Below are positions 9,872 through 19,128 of a stretch of 64,000 nucleotides of DNA, one piece after another. This stretch comes from Clostridia bacterium (GTDB lineage Bacteria; Bacillota; Clostridia; Christensenellales; Aristaeellaceae): assembly GCA_017429695.1 (NCBI GenBank), contig JAFROK010000052.1, positions 26,030-90,029 of the forward strand, given 5' to 3'. Made by a program: the position numbers and the translations under genes. A model generated the notes under the pieces. That model worked only from the letters and a program-made list of their open reading frames with translations. It ran no database searches and was not told where the DNA came from. Numbering within the stretch: position 1 is the first letter of the stretch; the number at the start of each line of letters is the position of its first letter.

Positions 9872-11350
9872 ATGAAGAAATGGTTAGCCTTGATCCTGTG
9901 CGCAGCGATGATGCTGCTGGTGTGCAGCCTGGCTGCAGCCGAAGGAACCGATCTGCCGGAAGCCTTTGCCCACATCACGTTTGACGGTGAAGACGAAGGC
10001 TACAAAGCAATGACCAACGGCGAAAAAGATGACAATGATCCCCTGCTGGACGGCGCCAACAAGAGCGTGATCCCGGCGGAGGGTGTAACCTTCCAGTATG
10101 GCGAGGGCCCGGTCGGCAAAGCGCTGTTCCTGGACGGCACCTACGGCCTGGACCTGGGCCTGAAGCCCACCAACACCGACACCTGGACCGTGTCCTTCTG
10201 GGTAAACGCATCCCGGCTGTCTGACTACGGCCCGACCCTGCAGATCGGCTATAACATGGAAAGAGCCGATAACGCGGCCAACGTGACCTGGATGAACGTT
10301 ACCCAGACCAACTGGACCCCGAAGTATTTCCCGACAATCTGGAGCCGCAACGTGGCTTCCAATGCGGAAGACGGCACAGCCTGCTGGCCCTGGATGGCTC
10401 CCTTCGCAGATGACGGCGCCATGATCGGCAAGCGGGAATGGGCGCTGTTCACCATCGTCTGCTCCGGCGAGGAACAGGTTGGCAGCAACGGCCAGAAAAC
10501 GGTCGGCGCGCAGCTGTATGTGAACGGCGAACTCCGTTACGACTCCGCGGACAACTACGAAAACGGCACCTACTTCACCTATACCTGGGATGCCACGCTG
10601 GCTCCCAACATCATGAAGCCCGGCGATGATACCTTCGAGAGCTTCTTCGGCGTCAATTTCTGGGATACCATCTACAAGGGATATGTGGATGACCTGTATG
10701 TGTTCGATACCGCGCTGAACGCGGAACAGGTGGCGAAACTGTATGCCATGGGCAACCCGAACATCGAATCCCCCAAGGACGGTCCCGGCGCGGAAGCTGC
10801 ACCGGAAGAGCCTGCTGCTCCTGCGGTTGAAGTTGCGATTACCGGAACAGCGGTCGGCGCTACGGACCTGAGCACCGGCTTCTGGGGCGCCCATTCCGAC
10901 ATCTGGGCAGTGCCTGCGGGCGAATCTGCCAGCGTAACCTTTACGGACTATGTTCCTGCAGAAGGAAGCAACTGGAATACATTTGCCGTTGTGCTGCAGA
11001 ATACCCCCACCGGCCACGGCGCTGACCAGGCGGAAGGCTATGCCGAGTATGCTGTGGTGCGCTGCGACAACTTCGGATGGGGTGCCGGTTATGACGGAAA
11101 TGAGAACCTGGTGCTGGACTGCAACTGGAACTGGGATACCTTCATGACCGATATGAACGGCGCGAAAGTCGTTGTGACGGTTACGAACAACGGCGAAACC
11201 GCGGATGTGCTTGCCAATATCACCACGCTGGCCGGTGCTGAATACTACCAGAGCTACAAGGGCGTTGCAGTGACCGGCGACCTGTACTTCTGCCTGGTGG
11301 TTGACAACAGCTGCCTGGATATCCTGGAAGCACCTGCCGTTGCCCAGTAA
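9872..11350 (+). CDS. Secreted LamG/concanavalin-like domain protein
   Basis: Secreted protein of 492 residues. The signal peptide (residues 1-24) ends CSLAAAEG. Residues about 30-300 form a LamG/concanavalin-like jelly roll (ALFLDGTYGLDLG, WTVSFWVNAS, LYVNGELRYDS, GYVDDLYVFDTALNAEQV). A Pro/Glu/Ala-rich linker (about 300-318) leads to a second beta domain (about 320-490) rich in Trp and Asp, possibly carbohydrate binding. No catalytic residues are evident. It shares its leader with the binding protein, so it is probably made at a similar level. A glycan-capture role is inferred. Confidence 0.75.
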   Translation: MKKWLALILCAAMMLLVCSLAAAEGTDLPEAFAHITFDGEDEGYKAMTNGEKDDNDPLLDGANKSVIPAEGVTFQYGEGPVGKALFLDGTYGLDLGLKPTNTDTWTVSFWVNASRLSDYGPTLQIGYNMERADNAANVTWMNVTQTNWTPKYFPTIWSRNVASNAEDGTACWPWMAPFADDGAMIGKREWALFTIVCSGEEQVGSNGQKTVGAQLYVNGELRYDSADNYENGTYFTYTWDATLAPNIMKPGDDTFESFFGVNFWDTIYKGYVDDLYVFDTALNAEQVAKLYAMGNPNIESPKDGPGAEAAPEEPAAPAVEVAITGTAVGATDLSTGFWGAHSDIWAVPAGESASVTFTDYVPAEGSNWNTFAVVLQNTPTGHGADQAEGYAEYAVVRCDNFGWGAGYDGNENLVLDCNWNWDTFMTDMNGAKVVVTVTNNGETADVLANITTLAGAEYYQSYKGVAVTGDLYFCLVVDNSCLDILEAPAVAQ

Positions 11351-11373
11351 TCAGAACCAAGGATAACGGTAAT

Positions 11374-11410
11374 ATCCCGGGGAATGCTGTCCAGCGGCAT
11401 TCCCCGGGAT
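11374..11410 (+). other. Strong intercistronic hairpin, no U-run
   Basis: A perfect 14-base stem (ATCCCGGGGAATGC at 11374-11387 with GCATTCCCCGGGAT at 11397-11410) has a 9-base loop. No T-run follows, so it is not a classical terminator. It may protect the upstream mRNA end or lower transcription into the arabinofuranosidase gene. Confidence 0.7.
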
Positions 11411-11425
11411 CCGTCAAACCACTGA

Positions 11426-12955
<1,530 letters not shown>

Positions 12956-12976
12956 GCAAAATCAATATCGGTTACC

Positions 12977-13028
12977 AGGCTGCAGGCTGTGCCGGGGGAA
13001 AGTCCCGGCAGGGCCTGCAGCCTTTTTC
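12977..13028 (+). terminator. Intrinsic terminator of the arabinoside operon
   Basis: AGGCTGCAGGC (12977-12987) pairs with GCCTGCAGCCT (13013-13023). A nested TGCCGGG/CCCGGCA stem lies inside, and TTTTT follows. It separates the sugar operon from the purine island. Confidence 0.9.
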
Positions 13029-13047
13029 TGCGTCCGGTGAAAAACAG

Positions 13048-13076
13048 TTGACACATCCGGCAAATAAAGTTACATT
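13048..13076 (+). promoter_or_regulatory. Promoter of the adenine deaminase gene
   Basis: TTGACA (13048-13053), 17 bases, TACATT (13071-13076). A TATAAT at 13116-13121 lies nearer the gene but has no -35 partner at proper distance. The leader between promoter and start is about 90 bases. No riboswitch fold was recognised in it. Confidence 0.6.
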
Positions 13077-13171
13077 ATAACGAGAATATTCGGCGCTATC
13101 ATGACGGAAAAAAGATATAATCCTGCGGGCAGCAGATGGATTTGGCATAAGCAATATACGGAGGGAAAACC

Positions 13172-14881
13172 ATGGAACTGGAGAAATACATTGCCTGTTC
13201 GAAAGCATCCAGAAAACTGATTAAGGCGGACCTGGTGATTAAAAACGCCAGTATTGTCAATGTGTTTACGGACCGGGTCGAGCCGGGGAACATTGCCATC
13301 AAAAACGGCATGATCGTCGGGATCGGAGACGACTACCAGGGGGAAGAAGAACTGGATATCCACGGGCAATATGTAACGAGCGGATTCATCAATGCCCACC
13401 TCCACCTGGAATCCACGATGGTGAACCCGCAGGTGCTGATTGCCCAGGCTGCCATGCATGGAACGACGACTTTTATTGTGGATCCCCATGAGGCGGCGAA
13501 CGTATCCGGAAAGGACGGAATCGACTACATCCTGGACCAGACGAAGTATTCGCCTGCGCATGTTTATGTCATGATCGCTTCCTGCGTTCCCGCCACACCG
13601 ATCGACGACAACGGTTTCCGGCTGACAGCACGGGAAATGGAACCCTATATCAGGAACCGACGGGTACTCGGTCTCGGCGAGGTAATGGATACACAGGCTG
13701 TGATCAACGGAGATCCGGAAATGAATGCCAAGATCCAGCTGTTTGACGGAAAGATCAAAGACGGACATGCGCCTTATCTTTCCCCGGAGGACCTGGCAGC
13801 CTATGTGATGGCCGGTATCACCACCGACCATGAAGGCACGAGCTACGAATACATCATGCGGGAGCGCGCCATGGGCATGTTCTGCCTGATCCGGGAAGGC
13901 AGCGCCGCCAGGAGTCTGGAATCAATCGTCAGGGGCATTGTGGAAAACAATACCAATACGGAAGGATTCGGCTTCTGCACCGATGACCGCCATATCGATG
14001 ATATTATCCGGGAAGGGGATATTGACAACAACGTGCGGAAAGCGGTCAGCATGGGCATCAGCCCGATTGCCGCCATCAAGATGGCGACCATTCAGCCGGC
14101 CCGGTGCTACGGGCTGCGCCGGACCGGGGCGGTGGCTCCGGGCTATGACGCGGACCTGGTTGTATGGGATTCCCTGAAGGATTTCAATGCCCAGATTGTA
14201 TTTTACAACGGCCGCCGGATTGACGATATGCTCCGGATCAAGCCGGCTCCCTGCCCGCCGCAGCTGCTGGACACGATCCGGCTGGCACAGATTGATCCGG
14301 AAAAGCTTGTGATCCGGCCTGGCGACAAGCCGTTCCCTGTGATCCGAATGCTTCCGGGAGAAATACTGACGGAACGGGTTGACATGACACTTCCCGGAAC
14401 AGAAAACGGCGGCGTATTTATTCCGAACGGAGAAGTCAACAAGATTGCCACCTTTGAACGGCACCATTACACAGGGAAAATCGGCGCCGGCGCTGTTGTC
14501 GGATTCGGGATCCGCGGAGGCGCAATCGCCTCATCGGTTTCCCATGACAGCCATAACATTATTGCCATCGGCGACAATGACGAGGATATCCTCCTGGCGG
14601 TGCGGGAACTGGAGAGAACACACGGCGGATATACCGTTGTGGAAAACGGGGAAGTATTCGACACACTGGAGCTTCCGGTGATGGGCCTCATCTCTGACAA
14701 AAGCTACAGCTATGTGAGCAAAAAGGTGCGGCGGATGACATCGAAGGCACATAAGATGGGCGTACCGAAAGATATGGAGCCTTTCATTACGCTGTCCTTT
14801 ATGGCGCTGCCGGTAATTCCCGAGATTCGCTGTACCCCGCGGGGAATCTTCTCTGTTACGGAATGGCGGATGCTGACATAA
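13172..14881 (+). CDS. ade: Adenine deaminase
   Basis: Converts adenine to hypoxanthine and ammonia in the cytoplasm, the entry of adenine into purine breakdown. The metal-dependent amidohydrolase has 569 residues. The HxH-type metal motif is in GFINAHLHLESTMV (about residues 71-84). A further His is in TTFIVDPHEAANVSG, and the C-terminal domain contains SVSHDSHNIIAIGDND, a hallmark of the bacterial AdeC family. ACGGAGGG precedes the ATG. It has its own promoter and opens the purine island. Length matches the family. Confidence 0.95.
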   Translation: MELEKYIACSKASRKLIKADLVIKNASIVNVFTDRVEPGNIAIKNGMIVGIGDDYQGEEELDIHGQYVTSGFINAHLHLESTMVNPQVLIAQAAMHGTTTFIVDPHEAANVSGKDGIDYILDQTKYSPAHVYVMIASCVPATPIDDNGFRLTAREMEPYIRNRRVLGLGEVMDTQAVINGDPEMNAKIQLFDGKIKDGHAPYLSPEDLAAYVMAGITTDHEGTSYEYIMRERAMGMFCLIREGSAARSLESIVRGIVENNTNTEGFGFCTDDRHIDDIIREGDIDNNVRKAVSMGISPIAAIKMATIQPARCYGLRRTGAVAPGYDADLVVWDSLKDFNAQIVFYNGRRIDDMLRIKPAPCPPQLLDTIRLAQIDPEKLVIRPGDKPFPVIRMLPGEILTERVDMTLPGTENGGVFIPNGEVNKIATFERHHYTGKIGAGAVVGFGIRGGAIASSVSHDSHNIIAIGDNDEDILLAVRELERTHGGYTVVENGEVFDTLELPVMGLISDKSYSYVSKKVRRMTSKAHKMGVPKDMEPFITLSFMALPVIPEIRCTPRGIFSVTEWRMLT

Positions 14882-14906
14882 TGATCCGTTTTTGCCTGCC
14901 CTGTAT

Positions 14907-14935
14907 TTGCTTTTCAGTCGATTGTTTTGTATAAT
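14907..14935 (+). promoter_or_regulatory. Promoter of the guanine deaminase transcription unit
   Basis: TTGCTT (14907-14912), 17 bases, TATAAT (14930-14935). The -10 is perfect and the -35 weak. It would drive the guanine deaminase gene and possibly the long set of same-strand genes behind it. Confidence 0.6.
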
Positions 14936-15006
14936 AAGAAGAAATCAGACAGACAGAAGCAACATATACCTGGCATCCATTACAACCGGATTTTTCCGGG
15001 AAGGGA

Positions 15007-16299
15007 ATGTACTTCAATTTGAGCAGAAGTTTCGTAATTAAAGGGCATATATGCCATACACCGGAGGCCGGACGCCTTGAAATACGGGAAAATGCCTTTG
15101 CTGTCTGTGAAGAGGGAATCTGCCGGGGAATTTTCGATGAATTTCCGGAACGCTTCCGGAACCTGGAAATGATTGACTGCAGCGGGGAGCTGATCCTGCC
15201 GGGCATGACGGACCTGCATATCCACGCGCCCCAGTTTGCCTACCGCGGAACCGGTATGGACTATGAGCTGCTGGACTGGCTGGACCAGGTTGCGTTTCCG
15301 GAAGAAAGCCGCTACGCGGACACGGCGTATGCCGAGGCGGCTTACAGGATATTTGCCCGGAAAATGAAGCAGAGCGCCACCACCCGGGCGGTCATCTTCG
15401 GCACCATTCATACGGAATCCACCCTGATCCTGATGAACAAGATGGAAGAAACCGGCCTGGTCAGCTTTGTGGGCAAGGTCAGCATGGACCGGAATTCGCC
15501 TCCGGAACTGACGGAACAGAATGCCCGGGAAGCCGCAAAGGAAGAACGGCGCTTTATTACGGAAAGCATCAAAGCTGGATACCGCAGGACGAAGCCGGTG
15601 GTTACACCCCGGTTTGTGCCCAGCTGTACGCAGGAACTGATGGCAGAGCTGGGGAAGATCCGGCGGGAATACGGTCTTCCGGTTCAGTCCCATCTTTCGG
15701 AGAATCCCGGGGAAATAGAACTGGTTGCAGAGCTGGAACCGGAGGCCGCCTTCTACGGGGACGCCTACGACCGTTACGGTCTGTTCGGCCGGGATGGCAA
15801 CACGGTGATGGCCCACTGCGTATACTCCTCTCCGGAGGAAATACAGAGAATTAAAGCCAACGGGGTATGGGTGGCCCACTGCCCATCCTCCAACATGAAC
15901 ATCGCTTCGGGAATCGCGCCGGTCCGGCGGTACCTGGAGCAGGGAATTCGGATCGGACTGGGGACGGACGTTGCGGGCGGAACATCGGAATCCATGTTCC
16001 GGGCGGTGACGGACGCGATCCAGGTGTCCAAACTGTACTGGCGGCTTGTGGACCGGACGGCTAAGCCCCTGACATTCCCGGAAAGCTTCTACCTGGCGAC
16101 GAAGGGCGGCGGCGCTTTCTTCGGAAAGGCAGGGAGCTTTGAAGAGGGATATGCCTTTGACGCGGTGGTGCTGGACGATTCGGTGGAGCCGAGCGCACGG
16201 CCGCTTCCGGTACGGGACAGGCTTGAACGCGCGTTCTACCTGCAGCTGGACCGGCAGGGAATCACAATGAAAATTGCAGACGGGCAAATCATTATTTAA
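15007..16299 (+). CDS. guaD: Guanine deaminase
   Basis: Hydrolyses guanine to xanthine and ammonia. The amidohydrolase has 430 residues. The metal motif MTDLHIHAPQ lies at about residue 68, followed by FAYRGTGMDYELLDWL, a guanine-deaminase signature. Further ligands are in HCVYSSPEE and in GLGTDVAGG. Ribosome-site spacing to the ATG is short (AAGGGA directly before it). A TTG four codons later would have better spacing, but the ATG keeps the usual family start. Beside adenine deaminase, it lets both purine bases reach the xanthine/hypoxanthine level. Confidence 0.92.
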   Translation: MYFNLSRSFVIKGHICHTPEAGRLEIRENAFAVCEEGICRGIFDEFPERFRNLEMIDCSGELILPGMTDLHIHAPQFAYRGTGMDYELLDWLDQVAFPEESRYADTAYAEAAYRIFARKMKQSATTRAVIFGTIHTESTLILMNKMEETGLVSFVGKVSMDRNSPPELTEQNAREAAKEERRFITESIKAGYRRTKPVVTPRFVPSCTQELMAELGKIRREYGLPVQSHLSENPGEIELVAELEPEAAFYGDAYDRYGLFGRDGNTVMAHCVYSSPEEIQRIKANGVWVAHCPSSNMNIASGIAPVRRYLEQGIRIGLGTDVAGGTSESMFRAVTDAIQVSKLYWRLVDRTAKPLTFPESFYLATKGGGAFFGKAGSFEEGYAFDAVVLDDSVEPSARPLPVRDRLERAFYLQLDRQGITMKIADGQIII

Positions 16300-16328
16300 G
16301 AGCGGTTGTTCCGCAGGAGGGAAAAAAC

Positions 16329-17798
16329 ATGATTAACCTGACAATCAACGAACAGGGAAGAGCCAACAACATTCAGCGGGCCAAGGAACAGCATATCATC
16401 ATTCCGACGATTGCGCAGATGAAGGATCCTCAGACCATTCCGGAAAAGATCCGGGACCAGCTCAGGAACGTGGGCCTGTGGGACGTGAATCCGCTCAATC
16501 TGTTCCGTATCACCTGGAAGAATGAACCGAAGGAATCGGGCGGACTGTTCGGAAAGCCGAACTTCATCGTCCTGCCGCCTGAACTGACGGGCGTCAAGGC
16601 AAAGATTATGCTGATGGTCGGCAAGTATTTTCCGACAGGGTGCCACAAGGTTGGCGCATCCTTCGGCTGCCTTGTGCCGCGGCTGGTGACCGGCCAGTTT
16701 GACTCTTCCATGCACCGGGCCGTATGGCCCTCCACGGGCAATTACTGCCGGGGCGGCGCATTCAATTCCAAACTTCTGAGCTGCCATTCTGTGGCGATTC
16801 TTCCTGAGGGAATGAGCAAGGAACGCTTTGAGTGGCTGAAGACAGTGGCCAGCGAGATTATCGCGACGCCCGGAACCGAATCCAACGTGAAAGAAATCTT
16901 TGACAAGACCCATGAACTGGAACAGGAACCGGACTGCATCATCTTCAACCAGTTCGCTGAAATGGGCAATTATATGTGGCACTATCATGTGACCGGCAAC
17001 GCCATTGCCGAGGCATTCAGGGAGATCAGCGGAGAAGGCGACCAGCTCTTCGGAGCCATATTCACCTCCGGCTCCGCCGGGACCATGGCGGCCGGCGACC
17101 GCATCAAAGACCTGTATCCGAAGGCCAAACTGGGCGTGGGCGAAGCGTTGCAGTGCCCGACGCTGCTGGAGAACGGCTTCGGCGCCCACCGGATCGAGGG
17201 AATCGGGGACAAGCATGTTCCGTGGATTCACAATGTGAAGAACACCGACCTGGTGGTCGATATCGATGACGAGGATTCCCAGAAGGTGCTGCGCCTGTTC
17301 AACGAGCCGGTCGGACGCGAATACCTGAAGAGCGCGGGCGTTCCGGAAGAGACGCTGAACAGCCTGGAACTCTTCGGAATATCCGGTATTGCCAACATGC
17401 TGTGCGCCATCAAGATGGCCAAATATTACGAACTGACCGAGCACGATGTGGTTGCCTCCGTAATGACGGATTCCGCGGTGATGTATGCCTCCCGCGTAAA
17501 GGAACTGCAGGAAGAGGACGGCGCATACACCCGGGAGATGGCAGCTGTTGATTTCCACACCCATATCCTGGGCGAAAAGACCGACAACATGCTGGAGCTG
17601 ACCTATCAGCAGCGGAAACGGGTGCATAACCTGAAATACTATACCTGGGTTGAACAGCAGGGCAAGACTTCCGAGGAACTGCAGAGCCTGTGGTATGACA
17701 CCGCGCATACCTGGGACAGCGTGAAAGCGGACGCGGAAAAGGTGGATGAGCTGATCAACCAGTTCAACGAGGATACCGGACTGCTGAAGAACCTGTAA
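16329..17798 (+). CDS. PLP-dependent fold-type-II enzyme, TrpB/threonine-synthase-like
   Basis: Cytoplasmic PLP enzyme of 489 residues. The lysine likely to bind PLP is about K107 in PTGCHKVGAS. The His-Lys pair resembles TrpB-type enzymes rather than the SLKDR form of cysteine and threonine synthases. The glycine-rich phosphate loop is TSGSAGTMAAG (about 246-256). The N-terminal 90 residues and the C-terminal helical tail (about 400-489) are not familiar to me. AGGAGGG lies 8 bases before the ATG. It is followed after 12 bases by another fold-type-II enzyme. Its place in the purine island suggests beta-elimination of an amino acid end product, such as 2,3-diaminopropionate. That is inference; the substrate is unknown. 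Confidence 0.7.
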   Translation: MINLTINEQGRANNIQRAKEQHIIIPTIAQMKDPQTIPEKIRDQLRNVGLWDVNPLNLFRITWKNEPKESGGLFGKPNFIVLPPELTGVKAKIMLMVGKYFPTGCHKVGASFGCLVPRLVTGQFDSSMHRAVWPSTGNYCRGGAFNSKLLSCHSVAILPEGMSKERFEWLKTVASEIIATPGTESNVKEIFDKTHELEQEPDCIIFNQFAEMGNYMWHYHVTGNAIAEAFREISGEGDQLFGAIFTSGSAGTMAAGDRIKDLYPKAKLGVGEALQCPTLLENGFGAHRIEGIGDKHVPWIHNVKNTDLVVDIDDEDSQKVLRLFNEPVGREYLKSAGVPEETLNSLELFGISGIANMLCAIKMAKYYELTEHDVVASVMTDSAVMYASRVKELQEEDGAYTREMAAVDFHTHILGEKTDNMLELTYQQRKRVHNLKYYTWVEQQGKTSEELQSLWYDTAHTWDSVKADAEKVDELINQFNEDTGLLKNL

Positions 17799-17810
17799 GG
17801 AGGGGTACGC

Positions 17811-19067
17811 ATGGCGCTGCGGAATGTTACGGGGGCAAGGTGCACGATCTGCGGCCGGGTGACTCCCGCTGAACCGGAGACGACCGTATGCCCGCACTGC
17901 GGCGGGATCCTGGACATCGAATATGACTACGACTATATCCGTTCCTGCTTCCGGAAGCAGCCGCTCACGGAGCGGAACGATCCGACCATGTGGCGCTACC
18001 TGGAGCTGCTGCCGGTGGAAGGCCTGGGCACCCGGCCGCGCCTGCGGGTGGGCGGATCTCCCCTGTACCAGGCGGACGCATTGGGAAAAGAACTGGGCAT
18101 CCGGGAGCTTTGGATCAAGGATGACGGGCAGAATCCCACCGCATCACTGAAGGACCGGGCTTCCGCCATGGCTGTGATCAAAGCCGGCGAGGCAGGGAAA
18201 ACCACCATTGCCTGCTCCTCCACGGGCAATGCCGCCAGTTCGCTGGCGGGCAACGCAGCGGCTGCGGGACTGTCCACATTCATCTTTGTTCCTTCCCGGG
18301 CGCCGAAGGGCAAGGTGGCCCAGCTGATGATGTTCGGCGCGACGGTCATCCTGGTGGAAGGAAGCTATGAGGATACCTTCCGGATTTCCGCGGAGGCGAT
18401 TGACCGGTGGGGTTGGTATAACCGGAACGCGGCCATCAATCCCTACCTGATGGAGGGAAAGAAGACGGTTTCGCTGGAGATTGCGGAACAGCTCGGCTTC
18501 AGGATGCCGGATTATGTGGCTGTTTCCGTGGGCGACGGCTGTACCATCGGCGGCGTATGGAAGGGATTCAAAGACCTGTACCAGGCCGGGATGATCGACC
18601 GGCTACCCCGCATCATCAGCGTGCAGGCCAGCGGCTGCTGCCCGATCAATACAGCTGCGGCCGCGGGTACCATGGAATGGGTTCCGCAGGAGGAGAACAC
18701 GCTGGCGGACTCCATTGCGGTCGGTGTACCACGGAATCCTGTCAAGGCCCTGCGGGCGATCAGCGAATCAAACGGCGTAATTGTGAATGTCAGCGATGAG
18801 GAGATCATGGCGGCCATGCGGCTGCTCGGCAGACGGGCGGGCGTCTTTGCGGAACCGGCCGGTGCCGCCGGTACGGCAGGCGTCAAAAAAGCCATTGAGA
18901 CCGGGCTGATCGAAAAGGATGCGTCGGTGGTGTCCATCGTGACCGGGAACGGCCTGAAGGACGTCAACAACGCGATCCGGGCTGCCGGGGAACCGATGAG
19001 CATCCGGCCGGAACTGGACGCGCTGCTGGAGGCGTTTGAGGCGCGGGACATCAAAATACCGGAATAA
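17811..19067 (+). CDS. Threonine-synthase-like PLP enzyme
   Basis: Fold-type-II PLP enzyme of 418 residues. An N-terminal zinc ribbon (C11, C14, C27, C30) precedes the catalytic domain. The PLP lysine is about K114 in TASLKDRAS and the phosphate loop is STGNAASSLAG. GNGLKDVNN near the C-terminus is common in threonine synthases. Classical threonine synthase makes threonine from O-phosphohomoserine. Here, without other threonine genes and beside purine genes, a different beta-replacement or elimination reaction is plausible. AAGGAGG precedes the ATG. Confidence 0.75.
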   Translation: MALRNVTGARCTICGRVTPAEPETTVCPHCGGILDIEYDYDYIRSCFRKQPLTERNDPTMWRYLELLPVEGLGTRPRLRVGGSPLYQADALGKELGIRELWIKDDGQNPTASLKDRASAMAVIKAGEAGKTTIACSSTGNAASSLAGNAAAAGLSTFIFVPSRAPKGKVAQLMMFGATVILVEGSYEDTFRISAEAIDRWGWYNRNAAINPYLMEGKKTVSLEIAEQLGFRMPDYVAVSVGDGCTIGGVWKGFKDLYQAGMIDRLPRIISVQASGCCPINTAAAAGTMEWVPQEENTLADSIAVGVPRNPVKALRAISESNGVIVNVSDEEIMAAMRLLGRRAGVFAEPAGAAGTAGVKKAIETGLIEKDASVVSIVTGNGLKDVNNAIRAAGEPMSIRPELDALLEAFEARDIKIPE

Positions 19068-19128
19068 CAGGAATACAGAACAGCGCCAGAAAGATGGCGG
19101 GTATGATCAAAAGAAGGGAGAACTGCCT

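Noticed and set aside
12977-13028. Small RNA gene downstream of the arabinofuranosidase
   Set aside because: The nested hairpin with a T-run is explained as a terminator and no separate promoter precedes it.
13030-13171. Possible purine riboswitch before adenine deaminase, since TATAATCCTG occurs at 13116
   Set aside because: That string resembles the start of a purine riboswitch, but the later conserved parts, such as the TCTACC-type junction and closing P1 strand, are not found.
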